This document shows positions 1 through 9,783 of a stretch of 35,283 nt of DNA, one piece after another. The stretch is from Bacteroidota bacterium (GTDB taxonomy: Bacteria; Bacteroidota; Bacteroidia; Palsa-965), in contig PLXK01000042.1 of the NCBI GenBank assembly GCA_003151415.1, positions 27,402 through 62,684 of the forward strand, given 5' to 3'. Numbering within the stretch: the stretch's first letter is position 1; every line of letters begins with the position of its first letter. The position numbers were made by a program, and so were the translations under genes. The notes beneath the pieces were generated by a model. That model was not told the origin of the DNA. It ran no database searches and saw only the letters and a list, made by a program, of their open reading frames with translations.

Positions 1-529
1 CTATATTCAGATTCTCGCCTCCAAGCCTTACGGCAAACTTCCCTCCGCCCGGATCAAGCATGGGCAAGCCGCTGAAGGGATCATTGCCTGATGCAGCGGT
101 TACAAGTGTATGATTCGAACAGCTGGTTTCAATCGAATTGAGGCCCAGTGTGCTGATGCCGTTGCTGAGAACTGTCAATGGTCCGAAAGAATTCGTATTG
201 TAGCCGACCGCCCCCACCCAACCGGAGAAGTTTCCGGATTCAAAATCGGTATTGTTGCAGGCTGAAGTCAGAACGCTTTTGATCTGCGAAGCGGGAGCCG
301 GCCTGACCGGATTGGCTAAGTGAAACCTGGCGTTGACAAATTCTTTTTCTTTTGCAAAGACAAATGCCGCGGTTTCACTTTTTGAACATCCTGATTGTTG
401 TGCTGTCTGGCAGCAGTGCTGAAGATCAAAACCATTCAGTGAGTCTCCTTTGAAAAATGTGAGATTCTGACCGATCACCCAGCCGGCGCTGAACAGGAAA
501 AAAAAGAGGGCCAGCGTTTTCTTAACCAT
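1..529 (-). CDS. Secreted protein, N-terminal part (3' end outside window)
   Basis: The reading frame starts at an ATG at 529 and stays open for 176 codons to the window edge, so only the N-terminus is visible. It begins with a charged MVKK start and a strongly hydrophobic stretch ending in GWVIGQ, which is a clear signal peptide. Around residues 90-105 it has a Cys-x-x-x-Asp-Phe-Glu-Ser-Gly-Asn-Phe-x-Gly-Trp motif. The neighbouring gene has the same motif in the form GFETNDFTGW, where it opens a beta-sandwich-like domain. A secreted or surface T9SS cargo protein is likely, but the C-terminal sorting domain would lie outside the window, so that part is inferred. The downstream gene lies 170 bp upstream on the same strand and looks paralogous in its N-terminal module. 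Function unknown. Confidence 0.8.
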   Translation of the reverse strand, partial: MVKKTLALFFFLFSAGWVIGQNLTFFKGDSLNGFDLQHCCQTAQQSGCSKSETAAFVFAKEKEFVNARFHLANPVRPAPASQIKSVLTSACNNTDFESGNFSGWVGAVGYNTNSFGPLTVLSNGISTLGLNSIETSCSNHTLVTAASGNDPFSGLPMLDPGGGKFAVRLGGENLNI

Positions 530-698
530 GAAAGAATAATGTGTAACTCAAAAATGAAAGGCCAGCCGTTCAAAATTGGGGAGAATTCCTGAATGAAATT
601 GGATGAAGCGAATATCGCAATAAATTCGTCCCATTCAAAGAATTATTAAAAATCTTTACAGGATATTGTTGAATTGCAGTATAAAAGATATTGCTTGT

Positions 699-2690
699 TT
701 ATTCCCGGATTATTTTCCTCACGAGCGATCCTTCATCCGATTTAAGAGAAAGAAAATAAATGCCGGGGGATATAGCGGAAGTATTCAGTTCGGCTGATTC
801 GGAAGAAATTCTTTGATGAATGATTTCCTGTCCCTGAATCGTGTATAGAACAAGTTCCGCCTTTATATATGAATCCGGAACTTGAATATTCAGGGAAAGA
901 TTGAACGGATTTGGCGAGATGCTGAAACCGCGACTATTTCGCTGAGTTTGAATTCCTGTCGCAAAACTGATCGTGACCGAATCACAAACACGGCAACCGG
1001 CTCCGTCTGAGACACAGCATGTATATTTTCCCGTAGAGAGCCCGGTTACATGGTTTGTCCCTTGTCCTGTGGGGACAGCAGGCGTCCACGAATAAGCATA
1101 AGGTAATGTTCCTCCGGTAATCGCAATGGTTGCTGATCCGTCTGTACAATTGCTGCAAGATGCAGGTACTATATTGTTCATGTTAAGGCTTAGCCCCCCC
1201 GGAGGATTTGAGATTGTGGCAGTTCCCGTAGTTGGACACCCGTTTGCTGCAGTCAGAGTAACTGTATAAACATCGGGGTTGAGGCCGGTGGCATTTGCAG
1301 TTCCCTGCCCGCCTGAAGGTGCCGGATACCAGGAATAGGTGTAGGGTAAATTGCCCCCGGTTCCACTTGCATTGGCTGTTCCGTCACCACCGGGAGAACA
1401 GGATGCATTGGTTTGTGTCAAGGTTACTGATGGACTGCTTCCTGCTAAAAGAGTGGTATCAATTTTATAGGAACATCCTCCCGCATTTGTCACAATTACT
1501 TCATAGCTCCCAGCCGCATTCACAGATATAGATTGCGTATTGCTAGCCCCCACTATTCCAGGTCCTGTCCATGAATAACTCACAGCTCCCGGCGAAGCCG
1601 TCAGTGTATTGGAATTGCTTCCGCATATCACTGGAGTAGCAGTGTTCAGCATGGGTTTTGCAAAGGCACAGTCGACATAGGCATAGCCATAATGTCCGCC
1701 CTGATCGCAATCGCGGCAGATGAAAGTAAGTGTTACGCATTGTCCAACATAAGAAGTCAGATCGATCGATACGGTAGTCCATTGTCTGTAATATAAATCT
1801 GTTCCCGGAATCTGGGTAAAGTTTGGTAACCCAGGGCCGGCTGTGACGGAATAATTTCCGCAACTGATCAAATTGCCCCCTTGATCGGTAAAGGCCTGAA
1901 AGAAATAGGGTTGATCGCTTACAGGATGTCCTGGATCTTCCAGAACAACCGCGTAGGCATAAGTGAAATTGGTCATCGATGCACTTACCGTAAATGAGGT
2001 AGACAATTCTCCCGCCTGTGCACCGGTTACAGGACCATTGCCCACCATTGCAGAATGAGCACCACCTCCGGCAGGATTGACAGTAGGCAGCGGAGTGCCA
2101 ACAATAGCATCAAATCCGGCACTAGTGATTGAAGATTGGGTTGTTCCCGGAGTCATACTGACTCCGGATATTCCAGAGCCACTGACAGAGCTTCCTTCCA
2201 GCTGGTTCCATCCGGTAAAATCGTTGGTTTCAAAACCCTCATTGGTAAAAGTTTGTCCGCATGCTGTAGGGGCGGGGTTCATACCTGTTCCAAGAAAGGC
2301 ATGCTCTTTCATTGCGATGTTTAAGCTATCGGTATAGACCAGGAATGAAGGATAATAATCAAAATATTTATTTTTCAATTGTTCAAAAAAGGCATCTTTG
2401 TTGGATTCGTTGATAATCCCCTTTTGAGCTTTTGTGAAAAAAACTTCTTCGTCTTTCCATGTTTTTTTGATCAGGATCAGGTATTTCTGAAAAGCATCTA
2501 AATTCTTGTCATTGATGCCAAGCCTGTTTTTTAAATCGATCTGGAAGGCATTGTGATCATAACTCATCCAAAGGGTCTCGGAATTGTATTTTTGAGTAAG
2601 AATGGATTCCTGAGCATGTGCACACAAGATGGAAGAAAAGAAGAATACGAAATGCATTAATCGGGTTAGAAAAAGCCTGAGATGTTTCAT
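699..2690 (-). CDS. T9SS type A cargo protein with SprB-like repeats
   Basis: A 663-residue secreted protein. A signal peptide (hydrophobic to about residue 26, ending AHAQ) is followed by a polar helical region to about 140. Next comes a cysteine-containing beta-sandwich-like module (about 143-340) opened by GFETNDFTGW and closed by a CRDCDQGGHYGYAYVD stretch, then an Ig/PKD-like unit (350-415). Two SprB-type repeats follow (about 420-575), with the usual C..GxGTAxxTGG.LPYTYSWxP and TGLxxGxYTxxxxDxxGC pattern. The last 75 residues, SISPNPFN through GIYFLSLKS to KIIRE, are a typical type A T9SS sorting domain, so surface delivery is well supported. The substrate or ligand of the beta-sandwich is unknown; an adhesive or carbohydrate-binding role is inference. 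It stands alone, 131 bp after the YihY gene on the same strand. Confidence 0.88.
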   Translation of the reverse strand: MKHLRLFLTRLMHFVFFFSSILCAHAQESILTQKYNSETLWMSYDHNAFQIDLKNRLGINDKNLDAFQKYLILIKKTWKDEEVFFTKAQKGIINESNKDAFFEQLKNKYFDYYPSFLVYTDSLNIAMKEHAFLGTGMNPAPTACGQTFTNEGFETNDFTGWNQLEGSSVSGSGISGVSMTPGTTQSSITSAGFDAIVGTPLPTVNPAGGGAHSAMVGNGPVTGAQAGELSTSFTVSASMTNFTYAYAVVLEDPGHPVSDQPYFFQAFTDQGGNLISCGNYSVTAGPGLPNFTQIPGTDLYYRQWTTVSIDLTSYVGQCVTLTFICRDCDQGGHYGYAYVDCAFAKPMLNTATPVICGSNSNTLTASPGAVSYSWTGPGIVGASNTQSISVNAAGSYEVIVTNAGGCSYKIDTTLLAGSSPSVTLTQTNASCSPGGDGTANASGTGGNLPYTYSWYPAPSGGQGTANATGLNPDVYTVTLTAANGCPTTGTATISNPPGGLSLNMNNIVPASCSNCTDGSATIAITGGTLPYAYSWTPAVPTGQGTNHVTGLSTGKYTCCVSDGAGCRVCDSVTISFATGIQTQRNSRGFSISPNPFNLSLNIQVPDSYIKAELVLYTIQGQEIIHQRISSESAELNTSAISPGIYFLSLKSDEGSLVRKIIRE

Positions 2691-2821
2691 AGAAGAACTT
2701 TAGTGAAGATTGAAGAATGGGATAGCTGTCTGTGTTTGATACGCAATGCAAAAAAACAGATGGATCTCTGCAAGTTAGTAATTAATTATAATATTTTTCG
2801 ATATTTATTAAGGAGGGCGTT

Positions 2822-3736
2822 TTAACGGGTAGAAGGGTTTGTTTTGTCTTTAGCCGCCTTGGAATCAGACTGCGGCCCAGGCAGAGCACCTTCTGTTTTA
2901 AACGCATATTGCTTGGTGAATTCAGCGCCAAAGAACAAGATCATACAGGAATAGGACACCCAGAGCAATATCAGGATCACGGAACCGGCAGCTCCATAAG
3001 CGGAGGCAGGCTGGAATTTTCCAAAATACAAGCCAAGAGCGTATTTCCCGAGAATAAAAAGAAAGGACGTAAGCATGGATCCCAGCCAGACCGACCTCCA
3101 TTTTGTTTTTGCATCGGGAAGCACCTTAAACATCAGGGCGAAGAGAAATGATATCAAAGCAAAAGAAAGAGATTCATTTAAAATGTGAAGCAGGTCAATG
3201 CCGGGCAAGTGAAAATGTTGGGTCATCCAGTCGCCGAAAAAAGCAAGCAAGGAGGTGAGAACCAGAGAGACCAGTAAGAGAAATCCAATTGTCAATATCA
3301 GGCCGAAAGAAAACAACTGGTTACGCAGCCAGATCAAGAAAGGTTGGTCAGGTTTGGTTTTAACTTCCCAGATGTCATTCAGAGATTTTTGCAGTTCGGT
3401 GAAAACTCCTGTTGCACCAATCAGAATCATGCTGATGCCAACAACAGAAGCAAGAAAAGAATGTTTGTTCACACTGGCTTTGGCGATCATATCCTGAACC
3501 TCAAGAGCGGTTTCTTTTCCCATCGCTCCCGAAAAAGCGTCTGCAATTTTGCCGTTTACTGCAGCCTGGCCAAAAACAATTCCTGACAAGTAGATGATGA
3601 TAAGCAGCAGGGCAGGTAAAGAAAATATGGCATAATAGGCAATGACCGCACTTTGCCGGAAAGGATCATCTGCCCACCATTTCTGAAAGGTGCTTTTAAA
3701 AAGTCCCAGCCATTGTTTCCAATTCAATTTCGGCAT
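2822..3736 (-). CDS. YihY/BrkB-family inner membrane protein
   Basis: A 304-residue polytopic membrane protein of the YihY/virulence factor BrkB family. Family hallmarks are visible: the DPFRQSAVIAYYAIFSLPALL segment near the N-terminus, the GATGVFTELQKSLNDIWEV block, and later LPDAKTKWRSVWLG and the glycine-rich YGAAGSVILILLWVSYS segment. About six hydrophobic helices can be counted, followed by a charged, lysine-rich tail. The start is placed at the ATG at 3736, preceded by a purine-rich GAAAGA. A TTG ten codons further upstream is in frame but has nothing to recommend it. Despite older names (ribonuclease BN, serum resistance), the biochemical role of this family is not settled. It is divergent from the giant adhesin across a 528-bp gap. 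Confidence 0.9.
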   Translation of the reverse strand: MPKLNWKQWLGLFKSTFQKWWADDPFRQSAVIAYYAIFSLPALLLIIIYLSGIVFGQAAVNGKIADAFSGAMGKETALEVQDMIAKASVNKHSFLASVVGISMILIGATGVFTELQKSLNDIWEVKTKPDQPFLIWLRNQLFSFGLILTIGFLLLVSLVLTSLLAFFGDWMTQHFHLPGIDLLHILNESLSFALISFLFALMFKVLPDAKTKWRSVWLGSMLTSFLFILGKYALGLYFGKFQPASAYGAAGSVILILLWVSYSCMILFFGAEFTKQYAFKTEGALPGPQSDSKAAKDKTNPSTR

Positions 3737-4264
3737 TCTTTCATTAGGGTTTGTGTGGCAAAACAAGCTTTGTTTTCTCTCCTTGCCTGCCTTTTGATTT
3801 TTTCAGGGGGAAGGTCTTCTTGCCAGCTAAGATGAAGAAGAACCCTAAAGCTATTCAAAGATGCTTTTCATAGCTTGATTTTTCGGTGAAAGCAGGATTT
3901 TTGTAGCTTGTTTGACGCTGATTTTATTTATTAAATCAGTTGAGAATGTTTCGGATAATGGCTCTTAGTGATCAAAAAACAATGAAAAGCCTGCAATTCT
4001 TCAGGCTCCTGACAAATTCCTGAACTTATCCTGAAAAACGGGAACTCTTATCAAAAACATACCGGAGCGTAAATATTAGGTTAAGAATAGAGCGGAATGC
4101 TAATTTAAGGCTAAATAACTAGGATATGATACAGTCTTTTCGTAATATTCGGACTAAATCCAAGCTGAGTGACATTCCTACAAGGGCCTTCGGGTTTCTG
4201 AAACCACTTTTCAGCTCATGCAAGACCTGTTTTTCATGCTTGCTAAACAAGATAAATAATACGA
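3737..4264. other. Intergenic region between divergent genes
   Basis: This 528-bp stretch separates the YihY gene (minus) from the adhesin (plus). No open frame with a credible start, no strong hairpin and no exact TAnnTTTG box was found on either strand. It contains a few short CCTGA-type direct repeats around 4004-4035 and an A-rich segment directly before the adhesin start. It presumably holds both promoters, but none can be placed from the sequence. Confidence 0.5.
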
Positions 4265-7200
4265 ATGATTTTCATTAATCGGTTTTCTGGATGGATGAAA
4301 GAAATAACAGGAAGCAGATGCCTGCTTTCTTTTAAATGGAACTCATTTGTCCCTCCTTTCAAAACGGCATTTCTGCCGTTGGCTCTTTCTGTTCTCAGTG
4401 CCGGGATCACCCTGGTTGCCAATGCCAAAGATTCAAAACCTGGAAAGGTTTCCGGACATAAGGAGATTGGAGCCCAAGGGCCATCCTGGATATCGGGCAA
4501 GGAAAATTTTCCGGGAAATATCAAAGCATTTGAAGAAAACAAAGGTCAATACCTGAATCCGGTCAACTCCTGGAAAGTAGCGTATGCCTGTATGAATGCA
4601 GGATCCTACATCCGGTTTACTGAAAAAGGAATCATCTATTCCATTCCGGAAAAGGCGAAAGAGGATTTTAAAAATGCCGGGAAAGATGAGAATGAAGAAG
4701 AGGAGGAGGAAGCAAGAGGCGCAGTTCCCATCAGCTACCAGCACGTTATTATGGAATGGCCGGGCTCCAATCCGCATCCGCAGATCATTCAGCAAGAGGA
4801 AACGTCATTTTATTTCGGCTCAGCTATGGCCGGAAATCTGAATCAAAGTGCGGGTCACATCAAAGGGTATCGAAAACTTCTTTACAAAGATGTGTATCCC
4901 GGAATCGATGTTGAATATAGCTTTCATCCGCAACAGGGGATCAAATACACCGTTATTGCCAAGGCAGGAACCGATGTGCGGCAGTTCTCCATGCATTACA
5001 GCGGGCAGAAAAATCTTCTCATTGACGCTTCCGGAAATTTGATCATACAGACAGAGGCCGGTGATATCACCGATCATGCTCCCCAATCGGTGACTTCCAA
5101 TGGGAAGGAAGCTCCTTCCTTTTTTCAAAAAAAAGGTACAAGTGAAATAAATTTTCAAATCGAAGCGAGTCTGGCCAAGGCCGGAGTAATCATTGACCCC
5201 TGGGTACTGACGCCTCCTGCCGGAACAGCCAAGTTTGTTCCATCGAACGTTGCCATGGATGGTGCAAACAATACTTACATTTTGGGATACGATTCAGGCA
5301 CCAAGCTTATGTATCTTCAGAAATACACTTCTGGCGGTGCATTCGTCTGGACTTATCCCTTTAATGAATATCCGGGCAAGAGCTGGGAGTCTGACCTGGC
5401 CGTTGACCTGGCCGGTAATTCGTATGTGGCAGGCCCAAAAGGATTTGTCAACGGTGGCGGACAGAATTATGCCATGGTATGTATTGCCACAGGCGGGACA
5501 CGTACCTATTTAAATACGGCCTACACAGGTACCGATGTTTATGAAGTTCTCAATGAAGCATACAATTGCAATACGTCCACTCTTGTTCAGGCGGGTGCAG
5601 GACCTACACCTGGCTTGGCGATTGGAAACATATCACAGGTAGCCGGTGTTGCTCCTGCCACGGGTATTTTAGGAACTGTTATCAACCAGGTTCCGACAGG
5701 CGAAGTATATACGGGCTGTGTTGCACCGAATGGAAATTATTATTGCATAGCTTCTGACAGCAATACCCTTGCTTCGGGTACACCTGTGAATACGAACGGT
5801 CCATATGATAATCTGATGTGTTTTACCATTGCCGGAACAACTTTGACTAAATCCTGGCAAATGCATATTGATTATCAATTGATAGACTACCACGGAAAGG
5901 CCGGACCCAATAACATTGGTACCAATGGTATCGGTTCAAGTTGTGCTTTCCTGTATACCTCCGACGGGATCAATCTGGATCAGCGAAACCTTGCGACTGG
6001 CGCATTGATTAAAAGGGTAACAATACCCGGTGGAACCAGTTGCGGAAGTTGTACCGGAGGAGGGGGGACCTGGGGAAATATAAACTCGGGAATTACCGTT
6101 GACCTGAAGTGTGGGTATGTTTACGTTGGTTCTGTGAACAACATGTATTGTTTCGACGCCAACCTGAATCCGATATTCACCTATACAGGAATACCGGGAA
6201 TTGTATACGATGCTTTTTACAACAACGGATTTATTTCGGTAACCGGGGCCACGCCAGGTAACGTTGGATTTATTGCCCAATTTCCGGCGCAGGTCTGCAC
6301 ATCCAATATCACCCACATTAACCCTACCTGCGGCAAAAACAATGGTTCGGCAACAATTGCTCCGACATTCTGCGCCGCACCATACACCTACCTCTGGACG
6401 CCTTCCGGACAAACAACTGCCACTGCCACCAATCTTGCTGCCGGCCTGTATACCGTCCAGGTGGGCACCAACAGTTCCTGTGTTACCGTAACGGATACCG
6501 TCACCCTCAAACCGACAACCGGAGGAACGGAAGCCATTACAGGGGTCAACGTAAAATGTTTCGGGGGAACCGATGGATCGGCAACTGTAACGATGACAGG
6601 TGGAACTGCTCCATTTACATATACCTGGTCTCCGGCACCTACCGGAGGACAGGGAACAGTAACAGCTACCGGACTCACCGCAGGAACTTATACCTGTACC
6701 GTTCCGGATAACGGAGGTTGTACCACTACCCAAACCATTGTCATCACTCAACCCACTGTTCTGACAGCACCCAATACCCAGACCAACGTCATTTGCAATG
6801 GAGGAGCCAACGGCTCTGCCACTGTTACTCCTTCAGGAGGGACCGTTAATTATACTTATTCCTGGTCGCCTGCTCCGGCAAGCGGAACAGCCTCTACCGT
6901 TTCCGGATTGACAATCGGAACCTATACTTGTGCAGTAACAGATGCCAATGCCTGTACGGTTAATTCAGTAGTGACAATTACACAACCGGTTCCTGTAACG
7001 GCTACGGCTACCAGCAATCCTGCACTTTGCGGTACAACAAATGGATCAGCCACGGCCAATCCGGCTAACGGCGTGGGCGCTTATACTTATTCCTGGAACC
7101 CGGGAGGTCAAATTACTCAAACGGCCACGTCTCTTGGTGGAGGGGCCTATACATGTACCATTACCGATGCCAATGGATGTACCGTAACTGCAAATACAAC

Positions 7201-9652
7201 GGTCAACACTACAGGCGGCGCTACAGTCGTACTTGGGACACCAACCAATGTAACCTGTTTTGGATTGTGCAATGGCTCGCTTCCCGTAACAGCCACAGGC
7301 GGCACGGCTCCGTTGACCTATTCCTGGACTCCGGCTCCGGGTGGGGGACAGGCAAGTCCAACGGCCACGGCTCTTTGTGCCGGAACCTATACCTGCACGG
7401 TAACCGATTCGAAAGGATGTACAAGTTCGGTTAACGGACCAGTCACGCAACCAACAGCCCTTGTTGTGAACACAATTCCAACCAATGTAAGTTGTTTTGG
7501 CAAAAGCGACGGTGGAATTACGAGTACGGTAAGCGGAGCAACAGGTCCATATACGTATACCTGGAATCCCAATCCTGCAGCCTGGGTGAATACGGCAACA
7601 GCAGCTCCGTCAGGAACATATACATTGACTGTCAATGATGCGAATTCCTGTACTCAAACTTCAGTTGCGGTGATCACTCAGCCAGCTCTTCTTACAGTCA
7701 ATGCTGCCGGAATAGCAGTAACATGCAATGCGAAATGCGATGGTCAGCTCATCTGTATTCCTGCCGGAGGAACTTCAACATACACGTATGCATGGAACAC
7801 CGGTTGTACCGGGGCAAGCTGCAACAATGTTTGTACCGGAACCTACACGGCCACGATAACGGATGCTCATGGATGTGTTGCTACCGATACTGCTCTGGTG
7901 ACACAGCCCCCGCCAATTGTTCTGACGATGTTCTCCAAGCCTTCGATTTGCAATAAAGCTGACGGTTCCGATTCTGTTTCAGTAAACGGAGGCACTCCGG
8001 GATATACTTTTGTTTGGAAACCCGCCGGCTCAACAGGCACCGCAAATAATAATATTTTGGCAGGCACCTATACCGTGTTTGTCAAGGATAACAAAGGCTG
8101 CCCGGATTCAAGCACGAATGTTGTTGCGAATCTCCCTGGTGTTAACATCCTTCAGGTAAGCTCTGCCGAAGTGAGTTGCAATGGCGGCGCCAACGGGTCA
8201 GCTAAAGATTCAGTCAGCGGAGGTTACAAACCCTATACCTACGCCTGGACTCCGGTTCCCGGAGGAGGTCAGAACACCCTTATTGCGACCGGTCTTTCTG
8301 CGGGTCAATACACCTGCACGGTGACCGATTCGGCCGGTTGCACGAATTCGGTGCCGGTGACCATTACACAGCCTCCTCCAGTTACCCTGGTAACAAGCCC
8401 GGCCACAACAATTTGTTTTGGAGCTTGTACAGATCTTGCAGCTACGGCGGCAGGTGGTACTCCCGCCTTTACGTATTCATGGACGCTGAATGGAACAACA
8501 AGCCCGACACATGTTTGCCCGACCACGCAAACGACCTATACGGTCAACTGTACAGATGCCAACAATTGCCCGATCAGCAGTACAATCACCATTTCAGTGA
8601 ACCCACTTTTGGAAGTGCTTGCAAGCGGTGGCGGCAAAATCTGCCCCGGAGCCTCAGATCAACTCAATGCTGTTGGATCAGGCGGTAACGGCGGACCCTA
8701 TTCCTACGTTTGGAGTCCCACAACGGGTTTGTCAAACCCCAATATCTTTAATCCGGTAGCAACTCCCGCAGTGACCACAACTTATACTGTTATTGTATCT
8801 GATAATTGTGGTACCCCGACAGACTCGGCAACTACTACCATTACCTTATTTCCCTTGCCTGTTGTAAACTTTACATCTAAAGACACCGTTAAATGTGCTC
8901 CGGTCTGTGTAACGTTCAATGGCACATCTGTTCCGGCTTGCGCAACAGGCAGCTGGACCTTTGGCGATGGCGGAACAGGATCTGGCTGCACTACGGTTCA
9001 GCATTGTTACTTCACGGCCGGCAATTATTCTGTGACTTACAATGTAATGGATGTGGATGGTTGTCCCGGAAGCCAGACGATTTCGAACTTTATCAATGCT
9101 CTGCCTGTGCCCGTAGCAGCATTTACATCTTCCCCGCAACCCACGACAATTCTTTACCCCGACATTTCGTTTACCGATCAAAGCACACCTGCGCCCAATA
9201 TTGTATCCTGGAGCTGGAATTTTGGTGACCTTAGCGGGGCCAGTTCGATTCTTCAAAATCCGAAATACACCTATGCAGATACAGGCTGTTACATCGTTCA
9301 GCTTGCCGTTGTGGCAAACAATGGTTGTGTGGATACCGTAAAACACCCTGTCTGTATTGATCCTGATTTCACTTTCTATGCACCCAATACATTCACTCCC
9401 AATGGCGACGGAAAAAATGATATCTGGATGCCGCAAGGCATTGGCATTGATCCGAAAAATTATCACCTGATGATGTTCGACCGATGGGGGAATCTGATGT
9501 TCGAAACCTATACCTGGGGACAAGGTTGGGATGGCAGGGCCAACGGAGGCGCAGATGTGGCACAGATTGATACCTATGTTTGGAAAGTGGATTTAAAAGA
9601 TGTACTGCACAATAAGCACAACTATGCGGGCCATTGCAATATCGTGAAATAA
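4265..9652 (+). CDS. Giant SprB-type adhesin with T9SS type B C-terminus
   Basis: A 1795-residue surface protein. A late signal peptide (hydrophobic core about residues 36-55) suggests that the ATG at 4265 or the one at 4295 is used. Residues about 90-310 (FEENKGQYLN..., SYIRFTEKGI, YPGIDVEYSF) match the DUF7948 module of Bacteroidota adhesins. Residues about 315-670 look like a beta-propeller/SBBP-type region. From about 677 there are roughly nine SprB-like repeats of 75-80 residues (C.G..GSA....GG..PYTYSW.P and G.YTCTVTD..GCT). An Ig-like unit (about 1442-1530), two PKD domains (WTFGDGG, WSWNFGD) and the gliding-associated type B sorting domain (APNTFTPNGDGKNDIW to the end) follow. Known family members are T9SS-exported, cell-surface adhesins; the ligand here is unknown. 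An acidic EEEEEE run lies near residue 147. A terminator follows the stop codon. Confidence 0.92.
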   Translation: MIFINRFSGWMKEITGSRCLLSFKWNSFVPPFKTAFLPLALSVLSAGITLVANAKDSKPGKVSGHKEIGAQGPSWISGKENFPGNIKAFEENKGQYLNPVNSWKVAYACMNAGSYIRFTEKGIIYSIPEKAKEDFKNAGKDENEEEEEEARGAVPISYQHVIMEWPGSNPHPQIIQQEETSFYFGSAMAGNLNQSAGHIKGYRKLLYKDVYPGIDVEYSFHPQQGIKYTVIAKAGTDVRQFSMHYSGQKNLLIDASGNLIIQTEAGDITDHAPQSVTSNGKEAPSFFQKKGTSEINFQIEASLAKAGVIIDPWVLTPPAGTAKFVPSNVAMDGANNTYILGYDSGTKLMYLQKYTSGGAFVWTYPFNEYPGKSWESDLAVDLAGNSYVAGPKGFVNGGGQNYAMVCIATGGTRTYLNTAYTGTDVYEVLNEAYNCNTSTLVQAGAGPTPGLAIGNISQVAGVAPATGILGTVINQVPTGEVYTGCVAPNGNYYCIASDSNTLASGTPVNTNGPYDNLMCFTIAGTTLTKSWQMHIDYQLIDYHGKAGPNNIGTNGIGSSCAFLYTSDGINLDQRNLATGALIKRVTIPGGTSCGSCTGGGGTWGNINSGITVDLKCGYVYVGSVNNMYCFDANLNPIFTYTGIPGIVYDAFYNNGFISVTGATPGNVGFIAQFPAQVCTSNITHINPTCGKNNGSATIAPTFCAAPYTYLWTPSGQTTATATNLAAGLYTVQVGTNSSCVTVTDTVTLKPTTGGTEAITGVNVKCFGGTDGSATVTMTGGTAPFTYTWSPAPTGGQGTVTATGLTAGTYTCTVPDNGGCTTTQTIVITQPTVLTAPNTQTNVICNGGANGSATVTPSGGTVNYTYSWSPAPASGTASTVSGLTIGTYTCAVTDANACTVNSVVTITQPVPVTATATSNPALCGTTNGSATANPANGVGAYTYSWNPGGQITQTATSLGGGAYTCTITDANGCTVTANTTVNTTGGATVVLGTPTNVTCFGLCNGSLPVTATGGTAPLTYSWTPAPGGGQASPTATALCAGTYTCTVTDSKGCTSSVNGPVTQPTALVVNTIPTNVSCFGKSDGGITSTVSGATGPYTYTWNPNPAAWVNTATAAPSGTYTLTVNDANSCTQTSVAVITQPALLTVNAAGIAVTCNAKCDGQLICIPAGGTSTYTYAWNTGCTGASCNNVCTGTYTATITDAHGCVATDTALVTQPPPIVLTMFSKPSICNKADGSDSVSVNGGTPGYTFVWKPAGSTGTANNNILAGTYTVFVKDNKGCPDSSTNVVANLPGVNILQVSSAEVSCNGGANGSAKDSVSGGYKPYTYAWTPVPGGGQNTLIATGLSAGQYTCTVTDSAGCTNSVPVTITQPPPVTLVTSPATTICFGACTDLAATAAGGTPAFTYSWTLNGTTSPTHVCPTTQTTYTVNCTDANNCPISSTITISVNPLLEVLASGGGKICPGASDQLNAVGSGGNGGPYSYVWSPTTGLSNPNIFNPVATPAVTTTYTVIVSDNCGTPTDSATTTITLFPLPVVNFTSKDTVKCAPVCVTFNGTSVPACATGSWTFGDGGTGSGCTTVQHCYFTAGNYSVTYNVMDVDGCPGSQTISNFINALPVPVAAFTSSPQPTTILYPDISFTDQSTPAPNIVSWSWNFGDLSGASSILQNPKYTYADTGCYIVQLAVVANNGCVDTVKHPVCIDPDFTFYAPNTFTPNGDGKNDIWMPQGIGIDPKNYHLMMFDRWGNLMFETYTWGQGWDGRANGGADVAQIDTYVWKVDLKDVLHNKHNYAGHCNIVK
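6294..8600 (+). repeat. SprB-like coding repeats (about 9-10 units of ~230 bp)
   Basis: Within the adhesin gene, units of about 225-240 bp repeat head to tail, each encoding one SprB-like module with a leading cysteine, a central PYTYSW/PFTYTW core and a closing GTYTCTVTD..GC motif, usually followed by ITQP. The units have diverged in sequence but share recurrent blocks such as GGAACCTATACCTG. They could support recombination, and they also produce long spurious open frames on the opposite strand. Confidence 0.8.
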
Positions 9653-9667
9653 AACGGACTACTTTTT

Positions 9668-9717
9668 AAAGAAGCCTTTGGTTCCGAATCTGGGAATCAA
9701 AGGCTTCTTTGTTTTAT
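9668..9717 (+). terminator. Rho-independent terminator after the adhesin
   Basis: A perfect 13-bp stem AAAGAAGCCTTTG (9668-9680) pairs with CAAAGGCTTCTTT (9698-9710) around a 17-base loop that can itself pair TTCC with GGAA. It is followed by GTTTTAT. It sits 15 bases after the adhesin stop codon. Confidence 0.85.
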
Positions 9718-9783
9718 ACTCATCCATGTGATTTTTCGGATCTGGTTCGTCAGGATCATGACCAGGAGAGGGGCTTCTGCCCT

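Noticed and set aside
5936-6751. Long open frame (271 codons) on the minus strand inside the adhesin
   Set aside because: It is antisense to SprB repeats, is Cys/Arg/Ser-rich without domain logic, and is explained by the repeat codon pattern.
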